Of a stretch of 46,035 bases of DNA, positions 18,351 through 25,916 are shown one piece after another. This DNA is from a virus. The DNA is taken from the IMG/VR virus record IMGVR_UViG_3300023115_000034, positions 1 to 46,035 of that record; one strand, given 5' to 3'. How positions within the stretch are numbered: the first letter of the stretch is position 1; each line of letters starts with the position of its first letter. A model generated the notes under the pieces. The model saw only the letters and a list, made by a program, of their open reading frames with translations. It did not search any database and was not told the origin of the DNA. Made by a program: the position numbers and the translations under genes.

Positions 18351-21300
18351 TTATGAAATACTCAAAGCTGTTATTGACTGATTAGTAGACAGAGCAATTC
18401 TAACTAACCCTACATTTCCAGTAGCGTTTGTTAAATTTTCTTCACCGAGTGTCATTAAATAAGATCCGCTTAAAGCAGTATTTGCAATTATTCTATCATT
18501 ACCTGTTTTAGCACAACCATTACTTCCATTACCACCATTGGAAATATTAGCACCAGGAACACCACCATCATTTGCTTGGATAGAACAGTCTAACCACCCA
18601 TTTATAGTACTTGTATTATCTATTGTAGATCCCGGTGCAGCTATAAAAATTCCTTCAACTCCTGTTGTACTTGTTATATTAATATTAAAGTTTGCTACAA
18701 CTGTCCTTCTAAATGCAAATGTAAAATACTGAATTCCCGTGTCCCCAGATCTATTAGGTCCTGCCGGTAAATATGAACCGTTACTATAATCAGTTAAATT
18801 ATGTTCTATTACTCCATAATTTACTGTAGCTTCTTGTGTGCCTTCTACTCCCGGATCTGCTGTTTCAGTATAAACATTATTAGTATAAAAATTAGTTGAA
18901 CTTGTATAACTAGGAGTATTTATAACTTCAGAATTGAAGTCAAAAATGCGTACTCCATCATCATCAAATCCAAATCCTAGATTATCGTCTACTTCAATAG
19001 CTATTTCACTAATAGGTGTTTGATCAGCATTATGTACTAATATATTTTCCGATAGTTCATGATATGAACCCCAACCATTTGGGTTTCTTGCTCTTACTTT
19101 TAGTTTTTGCATTGCTCTAGCTGAAGTAGTGCTTGTTATAATAACCGACATACTACCTAAAGCATAAGGAGAAGGAATACCAGTATTTGCAATTGGTATA
19201 CCATTTGATAAAAATGTTGAAACACCATCTATTTGATCATACCTATAATTCTGATCTGAAATTACATTTCCTGTTCCTTCTAAACGTGTTGCAGAAGAAA
19301 CTTGAAAAGGACTATTTGTTTGTTGATAAGTTTGGCCAATAAAATCTGAAATATTTAAACCAGAAACATTTAAAGTTGCTCCTGTTGTATAATGTGGAAC
19401 TCCACTTATGTATTTGTAAGTTCCAGATACATTTTCTGAAATTGTTCCAGTAGTTAAAGATGGTGTAGTATTATTATTATCTTTAACAAAATATACAGTA
19501 TTTGTAGAACCAGTTTGAGAATGAGAAATGCTATAACTATTTAAACCAACAGGCAATAATGTTACATTTTTAGAAATCTTTGCTTTAAATCCCTGATATA
19601 AATTTGGATGATAAATGCTAGTATCAAAGGAAGTTGGTGCACCTGTTGCATCAAATAAATTATAATCTACATTATCTGAAACAATTAAGCTATTATAAGT
19701 TCCGTTCTGATTTGCTGATGTAAATGTAACCGAACCATCTATTGAATTATTAATATTAGAAACTAAAACTCCAGAATTTCCACTATAAGCAATACCAGAA
19801 GATGTGACTGATGTTTCTACATTTCCAGAAGATTGTGTAACTCTATCAACATCTTGACTAGAAGTTGGTCCTCCACCAGTAGTATTATCTGTAAATCCTA
19901 CAGCAAGTTTAGGACTGTCGCCTATACTATTATTAAATGATATAGTTTTTGTATTTAAACCTTGAGGTGCCGAAATATTAGGATTATAAACTTTTAATTC
20001 AGTTGTACCAGATTCTGGTATTAAAGTTGGATCGGCGGTAGTATGTGTTACTATAGTAAGAGTTAGTGTATCTTTTCCTGTTCCAGTATTGCTCCCGACT
20101 GGCCAAGTATGAACTAATCTTATTCCAGAAGCACCACCAGCACCAGTATTATCTAAGATATTATCTATAGGTGTGCCGTCTCCCCAGTCCATGGTATATT
20201 CTACAGTCGCTGGTCCATTTTTATCTGCTACATTTGTATTTGTTGATAAATTTGAAAGCCATAAATTTTGACCTTCAATAACATATAAATCATTACCTGT
20301 TAGTACAGGTGAAGAAATATCTTCTAGCCTATGAAGAGTAAATTGAGCAACAGGATCGGGAGTATATATTGTAATATAATCAACATTCGTTCTAAATGCT
20401 TCACTTCCAGTTCCAACACCATCTGTATGCCAAGCCCTAACTTTTACACTAGCCGGACTAGATAAAGGATCTAAATATTGATGAGTTGGGTTTACTGCTG
20501 TTACTGCTGAATCAATAGTACCATCACCCCAATCAATATCGTATCTATTTGGTGTACCATCATTATCTATAGTAAGTGTTGCTATAAAACCTGCACCTGC
20601 TGCAGTAGGAGATGCAGTAAAAGTAAGATCCCTACAAAAAGCATTATTTCTTACATTATTAATTGCTTCATTTAAACCATCAAGAACATCTGTTACTCTA
20701 TCACTATCAACAAAGTGCATATAAGCACCATCTTTCCAGAGCCCATCTAAAGGTATACCAGCTTTAACATTATCTGTATATGTTTTTGTAACAAGAGACT
20801 GTGAACTATCTGGAATATAATCTACAGATGCTACTAATTGTCCAGAATCTGTAATTGATAATCTTTTTGTGCCCGCAGTATAAAATTGTAATGTATCATT
20901 ATCTGTGCCAGGAGAAAGTTCTGCAATAATATATGTATCTTGATCTACATCTTTTACACCGCCAAGACCACTCCATACATTTCCGTCGTATCCTTCAAAT
21001 GAAGTATCTTCGGTATTAAATCTTATTGATCCAATTACATCATCTGGTCTTTCAGATGTGGTACCTGTTGGAATAACAAGTTCATTATTAATTCTGAGAT
21101 AATCAAGATCCCGACTATCTCCAGTTAATAAAAGTTTTAAAGATTGATTAATACCAGCGGAATCTGGCACTAAAGAAGTTATAAATTCTCCACCAATTTT
21201 TGCAATTCGTGGTGCAGTACCTGATGAATCAATTGGATTACCGACACCAATAAAAAGCGCTCTTGAAGAATCTAAAGAAGAATAAGCCAATTCACCGGTT

Positions 21301-21362
21301 TTAAGCGAACTAGGAATAGCTTGCGTAGATGATCTTTTTATTCTTATTATACTGAAAGCCAT
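18351..21362 (-). CDS. Tail fibre with PKD-like domains (1003 aa)
   Basis: The N-terminus (IIRIKRSSTQAIPSSLKTGELAYS) looks like the short phage fibre N-terminal domain of the Mtd_N type, which attaches a fibre to the tail. A fibre shaft segment follows, with motifs such as GSIRFNTEDTSFEGYDGNVW and ERPDDVIG. Two PKD-like beta-sandwich domains come next: one around 245-330 (DIDWGDGT) and one around 335-460 (TMDWGDGT). The remaining ~540 residues are Ser/Thr/Asn-rich beta sequence with no family I recognise. PKD domains usually act as spacers or protein/sugar contacts on extracellular proteins, so a surface-contact role is likely. A perfect TATAAATA box lies 36 bases upstream of the ATG, so this gene heads the giant-fibre transcription unit. 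The ribosome site is a distant TAAGG. Confidence 0.82.
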   Translation of the reverse strand: MAFSIIRIKRSSTQAIPSSLKTGELAYSSLDSSRALFIGVGNPIDSSGTAPRIAKIGGEFITSLVPDSAGINQSLKLLLTGDSRDLDYLRINNELVIPTGTTSERPDDVIGSIRFNTEDTSFEGYDGNVWSGLGGVKDVDQDTYIIAELSPGTDNDTLQFYTAGTKRLSITDSGQLVASVDYIPDSSQSLVTKTYTDNVKAGIPLDGLWKDGAYMHFVDSDRVTDVLDGLNEAINNVRNNAFCRDLTFTASPTAAGAGFIATLTIDNDGTPNRYDIDWGDGTIDSAVTAVNPTHQYLDPLSSPASVKVRAWHTDGVGTGSEAFRTNVDYITIYTPDPVAQFTLHRLEDISSPVLTGNDLYVIEGQNLWLSNLSTNTNVADKNGPATVEYTMDWGDGTPIDNILDNTGAGGASGIRLVHTWPVGSNTGTGKDTLTLTIVTHTTADPTLIPESGTTELKVYNPNISAPQGLNTKTISFNNSIGDSPKLAVGFTDNTTGGGPTSSQDVDRVTQSSGNVETSVTSSGIAYSGNSGVLVSNINNSIDGSVTFTSANQNGTYNSLIVSDNVDYNLFDATGAPTSFDTSIYHPNLYQGFKAKISKNVTLLPVGLNSYSISHSQTGSTNTVYFVKDNNNTTPSLTTGTISENVSGTYKYISGVPHYTTGATLNVSGLNISDFIGQTYQQTNSPFQVSSATRLEGTGNVISDQNYRYDQIDGVSTFLSNGIPIANTGIPSPYALGSMSVIITSTTSARAMQKLKVRARNPNGWGSYHELSENILVHNADQTPISEIAIEVDDNLGFGFDDDGVRIFDFNSEVINTPSYTSSTNFYTNNVYTETADPGVEGTQEATVNYGVIEHNLTDYSNGSYLPAGPNRSGDTGIQYFTFAFRRTVVANFNINITSTTGVEGIFIAAPGSTIDNTSTINGWLDCSIQANDGGVPGANISNGGNGSNGCAKTGNDRIIANTALSGSYLMTLGEENLTNATGNVGLVRIALSTNQSITALSIS

Positions 21363-21398
21363 ACTGGGTCAAACCTTAATAAATCTTGAATTATATAC

Positions 21399-21406
21399 TA
21401 TTTATA
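21399..21406 (-). promoter_or_regulatory. T4-type late promoter (TATAAATA)
   Basis: The minus strand reads TATAAATAGTATATAA in a 50-base gap, 36 bases before the ATG at 21362. The box equals the T4 late consensus, read by the phage late sigma (gp55-type) with a sliding clamp. It would drive the giant-fibre block. Confidence 0.75.
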
Positions 21407-21412
21407 TACTTT

Positions 21413-21658
21413 TTAAAAGGTATCACCCCCATCTAGTTCTTGGCTTATATATTTTTGTTCAGCGGCATCAAAAACTAATACATGTCCTTCTGCAAGACCT
21501 AAAAGAGTTGGATCATCTGTATTTGTTTCATCCACATCTACATCAACAATATCTCTTAATCTAGCACGAAGTTGAACCCGTTTTGTTGTAAAAACGGGTG
21601 TTCCTACAGTAATTTTTTTTACAACTGTTTTATTTGATACTAACTTTATACTAGACAT
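21413..21658 (-). CDS. Small structural protein (81 aa), function unknown
   Basis: This short protein has a basic N-terminal half (SSIKLVSNKTVVKK, KRVQLRARLRDI) and an acidic C-terminal half ending VFDAAEQKYISQELDGGDTF. The closing VFDAxxxKYxxxxLDGG pattern resembles short conserved proteins found in fibre regions of marine T4-like phages, but I cannot name it. Its first residues share SNKTVV with the last residues of the 3823-aa fibre (VVSNKTVVN), and the DNA there is nearly identical over ~24 bases. It has a good AGAGGT ribosome site and starts 9 bases after the 128-aa gene. It may be a linker or attachment protein for neighbouring fibres (inference). Confidence 0.7.
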   Translation of the reverse strand: MSSIKLVSNKTVVKKITVGTPVFTTKRVQLRARLRDIVDVDVDETNTDDPTLLGLAEGHVLVFDAAEQKYISQELDGGDTF

Positions 21659-21667
21659 TATTTACCT

Positions 21668-22054
21668 CTAAGTTACGGATGGAGTAACCTGTATATTACC
21701 CTCTAATATTCTTTCAACTATTGTAGCTTGTTCTGCAGAATCATATCTTGATATTTCAACATCATAAACATATCTACCCGGTTTTAAAGCATTTGTCTGT
21801 TCATTAGTTAAAGATAAATGTATAACATAATCTAAATTATCCGGATCAACCGTAGTTGCAAAAAATGATATAGCATCAGAATCTTTAGTATTATAAGTTT
21901 TTTTTAATTTTGCATTCACATTATATAATGGAACAAAGGTAGCAGTTTCATCTTGAGTATTTAATTGTTTAGGAGATCCGTCTGGATTATATAAATCCAG
22001 CCTAATAGTTACATCCGAACCTTTATCAATTGTTAAATCTTCGTATTGTGCCAT
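21668..22054 (-). CDS. Small beta-rich structural protein (128 aa), BppU-N-like
   Basis: The predicted protein is beta-rich with no signal peptide or membrane segment. Its pattern (KGSDVTIRLDLYNPDGSP, a middle NAKLKKTYNT strand, LTNEQTNALKPGRYVYDVEI) resembles the N-terminal baseplate-attachment domain of BppU-type phage proteins, which have the same order of 'linear term, then kinetic polymer rule, then Y.YDVE' strands. That likeness is by eye only. It sits in a tight cluster with the 504-aa fibre (11 bases upstream) and the 81-aa protein (9 bases downstream), which points to a baseplate- or fibre-attachment role. The alternative is an independent Ig-like decoration protein. Confidence 0.7.
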   Translation of the reverse strand: MAQYEDLTIDKGSDVTIRLDLYNPDGSPKQLNTQDETATFVPLYNVNAKLKKTYNTKDSDAISFFATTVDPDNLDYVIHLSLTNEQTNALKPGRYVYDVEISRYDSAEQATIVERILEGNIQVTPSVT

Positions 22055-22065
22055 TTTCTTTCTCG

Positions 22066-23580
22066 TTATAAAATTTCTATATCCGTAATATATAAGTTTG
22101 CACCGGCTGCTTTACCACCAGAATAATCAAAAGTTCCACATAAAAATGCAAAACTATAAGTTGCATCATTTTGTACCTGTACTGTTACTGTTTGCCATCC
22201 ACTATCGCCGCCTACAGAATTTTGAGTTTCATTTAATAATGTTTGTTGATAGTGGTTTCCCGGAGACGTGTCCCAAGATTGTAACCAAGCAAAAACATCA
22301 TATGCATCGCCACCACCAACTGCTCTCCACTTAAAGCGAACTGAATTACTTGTTGTTAAAGGAATCCAAGATAAGCTTGTTAATAATGGACCATGAACAA
22401 CATCGTAGCCATTTTGTGTCGTTCCTGAGTTATACAGTCTCATACAATAATAACCTAGTTGAGTGCTGCCTCCTTGTACGGTATCTGTAGGACTTTTAAA
22501 CTCAAAATTATAAACGGCGCCAGAAGCAAAATCTCCAAGATCACCTTGGCTAGTTCCGCTACTACCCGAAGGTGTCGGTGTAGGATCGATCGGCATATTA
22601 ATACCTTTATCCGTAAATCCTGATCTACGCCAATATATTGTACTACCCGTGTGTGATGGAGAAGTACTTTTTCCTAAATTTTTATTTGATCTATGTACAT
22701 CCCAGCCTAATAGTTGTGATATAGGTTGACTATTATATGTACTTGAATATAATGTAGTATTTTGAAAATTAGGATTTATAAAACCTATACTCGTATCTAA
22801 AAGAGTAAATGGTGTTGTCACTAAATCGCCGCCGTCAGAATCTAATCCAGGAAATCTTATTCTTAAATCTATATTACCTTCAGCTTTATTATCGGCAGCA
22901 AAAGAACAACGAAGATTTAAAACAGGTGTTAAATAATTTAAAACATTAAATTCTGTTGAATTTAATTCCCAACCAGGTCGTGATCCTTGTGTAAAAGCAG
23001 AACCAGCCCCTCCTATTTGTACGCCGTCTAAGTTAAGAAAATCTGAACTATCAAAATTGGGATCTGGGCCATATGCTGGTTCAATTACATAATATATACC
23101 TCTCCATGGATCATAACCAGCTGGCCAATTGCCTCCAGTATCAGTACTTACAGTTTTTACAACAGTACCCAATGATCTTCGTACATCATTAGTTGTACCG
23201 TTTTCTACTCTATAGGTTGCATCAAATTGCAAAGTAACATCATTAAAAAAACCTGTATTCGGGGGCTCTGCAACATGACTTACAGTAAAACCGGTTGTTC
23301 TTGTTTGAAAATCTCTTATACTTATTTCAGTTCCACGATTTTTTGCACCAATAGTTCTCCTACTATTTGATGTAGATGTTCCAATTCTTCCGTTTGGATC
23401 TTCTGGTACATTAAGCCAAGCACTAAAGAAATTATCTTGTTCAGGAACATATATTCCGCCTCTATATAAATCTGCAAAAGATAAAGGCTGGTTATTACCA
23501 ACATTAAATGCTGACCTAAGATCATCAAAAGAAAATTCAGTTCCTAAGCTTCTTGGAAATAAATTTCGGTTATAACTCAT
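22066..23580 (-). CDS. Virion protein with SFDDLR/SFADLYRGG N-terminus (504 aa)
   Basis: The first 45 residues (FSFDDLRSAFNVGNNQ, then SFADLYRGGIYVP) match a short N-terminal motif seen repeatedly in structural proteins of marine T4-like phages. It is probably an attachment segment. The rest is beta-rich and without a family I recognise. The final ~130 residues (from about 370: SLSWIPLTTSNSVRFKWRAV, VFAWLQSW, GWQTVTVQV, YSFAFLCGTFDYSGG, ITDIEIL) look like a jelly-roll carbohydrate-binding type domain. Its ATG overlaps the TGA of the S74 fibre gene (ATGA), so the two are translationally coupled. The likely role is a fibre or tip protein contacting the host. No enzymatic motif was seen. Confidence 0.75.
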   Translation of the reverse strand: MSYNRNLFPRSLGTEFSFDDLRSAFNVGNNQPLSFADLYRGGIYVPEQDNFFSAWLNVPEDPNGRIGTSTSNSRRTIGAKNRGTEISIRDFQTRTTGFTVSHVAEPPNTGFFNDVTLQFDATYRVENGTTNDVRRSLGTVVKTVSTDTGGNWPAGYDPWRGIYYVIEPAYGPDPNFDSSDFLNLDGVQIGGAGSAFTQGSRPGWELNSTEFNVLNYLTPVLNLRCSFAADNKAEGNIDLRIRFPGLDSDGGDLVTTPFTLLDTSIGFINPNFQNTTLYSSTYNSQPISQLLGWDVHRSNKNLGKSTSPSHTGSTIYWRRSGFTDKGINMPIDPTPTPSGSSGTSQGDLGDFASGAVYNFEFKSPTDTVQGGSTQLGYYCMRLYNSGTTQNGYDVVHGPLLTSLSWIPLTTSNSVRFKWRAVGGGDAYDVFAWLQSWDTSPGNHYQQTLLNETQNSVGGDSGWQTVTVQVQNDATYSFAFLCGTFDYSGGKAAGANLYITDIEIL

Positions 23581-24611
23581 GCTACTTTATCTTTATTTTT
23601 TAATTCTTCTATTTCAGCTTTTAATTCTTTTACGGCTTCTACAAGTAAACCTATCATATTAGCATAATGTAAAGCTTTATTTCCTTGAGGTGTTTCATAT
23701 ACTGCTTCCGGTAAAACTTTTTCAACTTCTTGAGCAATAAGACCTGGTAATCTAATATCACTACCTATATAATTAAATGTATATCCGTTTAATTCCATCA
23801 CTTTATCAACAGGATTGTTAATAAGTTCTAAATTTTCTTTAAGAGATATATCGGAAAAACTAGCAAAACCTGTTATATTTCCAGAAACATATAATTCACC
23901 CGTAATATAATAATCTCCAAGCATATTGGAATCGCCAAACTTAGAAATAAATGAAGTATTACCTCTAGTTTCAACATAAGACGAATCAATAATAGTTGTT
24001 AAATCTACTGCAGTTACAGAAGCTCCGTGGCCATATGTATCAAATGTAATACTTTGTAAAACATTAGTCCCAGAATTTATAGAATTTGTTAAACCTCCGG
24101 CAGTTGGATGAGAAATATAAACTGGACCACTACCTGGAGTAATTAAACCCCCACCACTTAATCCAACACCAGCAAAGACACCTGCAGATTCTAAGAATAT
24201 TGTGCCACCATTAGACTCTACCATAGATAAAATGTGTCCAGCATTATCAATTGTAATATTACGAATAATATTTGAATTACCAGAATTATTTATTGAAGTT
24301 GCAGAACTTATTGCGTGATTAAGAGAAATTGTATCATTTGCACTATCAAATATGCCTCCGCTTAAACTATCAAAGCCTATACTTGCATTAATTGTATAAG
24401 GAAAATGTAAATTATTATTGGAACTAATTGCACTATCAAGCTGTTGAACAGTAACAAAAGTATTACCTCCGGATAATACATAACCAACAAAGTCCATAAC
24501 ATTAACACGAGAAGAAGCTTGAGGCTTACCGCCTACATTAGAAATAACAAGATAATCTCCCGAATCTATGTCGGCTTGTTGAATTGGTGTTAAATCTAAT
24601 ATTCTTACCAT
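23577..24611 (-). CDS. Tail fibre with self-cleaving S74 chaperone domain (344 aa)
   Basis: The C-terminal ~92 residues are a Peptidase_S74 intramolecular chaperone: SDISLKENLELI, then GLIAQEVEKVLPEAV, then LHYANMIGLLVEAVKELKAEIEELK, ending in a coiled coil. Such domains trimerise the fibre and then cut themselves off with a Ser-Lys dyad. Here Ser253 and Lys258 have the same +5 spacing as the endosialidase Ser911/Lys916 pair, so cleavage is predicted between Phe252 and Ser253. The N-terminal part (LTPIQQADIDSGDYLVISNVGGKP) is a short attachment region. The middle is a Gly/Ser/Asn-rich shaft with repeated SIN/ITFDxxGH motifs. It lies 17 bases after the 409-aa fibre. The ATG follows an A-run and has a weak ribosome site. 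Confidence 0.9.
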   Translation of the reverse strand: MVRILDLTPIQQADIDSGDYLVISNVGGKPQASSRVNVMDFVGYVLSGGNTFVTVQQLDSAISSNNNLHFPYTINASIGFDSLSGGIFDSANDTISLNHAISSATSINNSGNSNIIRNITIDNAGHILSMVESNGGTIFLESAGVFAGVGLSGGGLITPGSGPVYISHPTAGGLTNSINSGTNVLQSITFDTYGHGASVTAVDLTTIIDSSYVETRGNTSFISKFGDSNMLGDYYITGELYVSGNITGFASFSDISLKENLELINNPVDKVMELNGYTFNYIGSDIRLPGLIAQEVEKVLPEAVYETPQGNKALHYANMIGLLVEAVKELKAEIEELKNKDKVA

Positions 24612-24628
24612 TTTTTTTTCTTTCTATA

Positions 24629-25858
24629 TTATAATTGGGTCATTGTGCCTGTTGTATCAATATCTTCGTTTGCATCAGTTCCGTACCAAAATAATGATAC
24701 ATTTACTGACCATTTAGTTCCACTGGCAATAAAATGGTTGCCGCCGGTTCTTCGAGTTGGAGCTGCTACTCCATTATTGCCTATTGGTACTAATACATCA
24801 TTATTAGAAACATCATAAGCAACCGCAACTCCTTCATTTTTGCCATAAGGATCATTATTTGATGTTCCTATATATATTACATCACCAACTGAATAACCAC
24901 CATCGGCACTAGTACATATTATTTTTAATTGTATATCATCGGGTCTTCTTGATATTCCTGTAGGAAAATTACTGGCGTTCCATCTATATGTTGCAGAATT
25001 AGCAGGTACTGCTATAGTGACATCTTGTCTATAAACCTTTGTTGCTGCTACTGAAGAAAGATCTGCTGGTTCAAAAGTAAAGTTTCCGGTTCCGTTATTA
25101 TAAGTTAAAGAACCGCCGCCACTAGCAGCATTTGTAATTACAGCTAAATCTGTTAAAGCTATTCCGCCGCTGTCTGGATCAACTCTTGCGTTAATATATG
25201 CAGAATCAATTAAATTAAGTGTTATTGCTTGAGCTGTTGCTGAATCAATTCCTGCCGGCGAAATATTATTATTAATATTATTAATAATATTATTCATATT
25301 AACTCTAAATTGACCAGTAGCGGTATTATAATCAAGTGAACTGTCACCAGGGTAAGTTCCTATTGCAGCATAAACTCTCTGATTAGTATAATAAAGATTT
25401 GAACTACCTTCTTGTAAATCATCTGTTGTATTTTGTAAAAATTCTTTATCAAAGTAGCCTACTGGCATTCTAGCAGAATCTAAAACACCCGTAATTATCA
25501 TACAAGCATCTAATCCGGGAATTAACTGTGCATTAAACACACCAGTTCCGACTTTACTTGCATCTAAAGTAGGAATATCAGAATCTCTAATGGTATTCGA
25601 AGAAAATGTAAAAACGCCTGTTGCCGGACTATAAGATAAACTAGAATGTGGAGCATTATTACTTGCGTTTAGTGATACACTATTACGAATAAATGATTGA
25701 GTTGTTCTACTATTAACTTCATTTAAAGCCTGAACAAGATCAGTAGTTACCGGAGTAGTTAAATTATCCGGATCTCCAACATTACTTGAGATAAGATTTG
25801 TTTTTTGTCTAAAGGTCTCAAACGTGTCTGTCAAATTAACTGTAGGTTTTCTGGCCAT
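24629..25858 (-). CDS. Tail fibre with RQKTNL attachment domain (409 aa)
   Basis: Residues 1-50 (NLTDTFETFRQKTNLISSNVGDPDNLTT) form the marine T4-like fibre attachment domain also present in the 382-aa gene at 27804. The middle has NTTDDLQEGSSNLYYTNQRVYAAI and IDSAYINARVD motifs shared with the large fibres. The C-terminal ~140 residues (from KVYRQDVTIAVP, with RRPDDIQLKIICTSADGGYSVGD and WSVNVSLFWYGTD) are a separate beta domain, a probable tip. No chaperone or enzyme domain was found. A perfect late promoter box lies 32 bases before the ATG, so this gene heads a unit with the S74, 504-, 128- and 81-aa genes. Confidence 0.82.
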   Translation of the reverse strand: MARKPTVNLTDTFETFRQKTNLISSNVGDPDNLTTPVTTDLVQALNEVNSRTTQSFIRNSVSLNASNNAPHSSLSYSPATGVFTFSSNTIRDSDIPTLDASKVGTGVFNAQLIPGLDACMIITGVLDSARMPVGYFDKEFLQNTTDDLQEGSSNLYYTNQRVYAAIGTYPGDSSLDYNTATGQFRVNMNNIINNINNNISPAGIDSATAQAITLNLIDSAYINARVDPDSGGIALTDLAVITNAASGGGSLTYNNGTGNFTFEPADLSSVAATKVYRQDVTIAVPANSATYRWNASNFPTGISRRPDDIQLKIICTSADGGYSVGDVIYIGTSNNDPYGKNEGVAVAYDVSNNDVLVPIGNNGVAAPTRRTGGNHFIASGTKWSVNVSLFWYGTDANEDIDTTGTMTQL

Positions 25859-25890
25859 TTTTATACCATCTCTAAAATTTTAATTAATAC

Positions 25891-25898
25891 TATTTATA
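25891..25898 (-). promoter_or_regulatory. T4-type late promoter (TATAAATA)
   Basis: The minus strand reads TATAAATAGTATTAATT in a 58-base gap, 32 bases before the ATG at 25858. It is identical to the late consensus and shares the downstream GTAT with the box at 21399. Confidence 0.78.
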
Positions 25899-25916
25899 AC
25901 AAATTATTTAGATTTA

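Noticed and set aside
21597-21658. 81-aa gene as a fragment of the giant fibre
   Set aside because: Only the SNKTVV segment is shared. The rest differs, and the gene has its own ribosome site and intact frame.
24604-24628. A/T run as a terminator after the 409-aa gene
   Set aside because: No hairpin precedes it, and the T-run on the plus strand reads as an A-run in the transcript.
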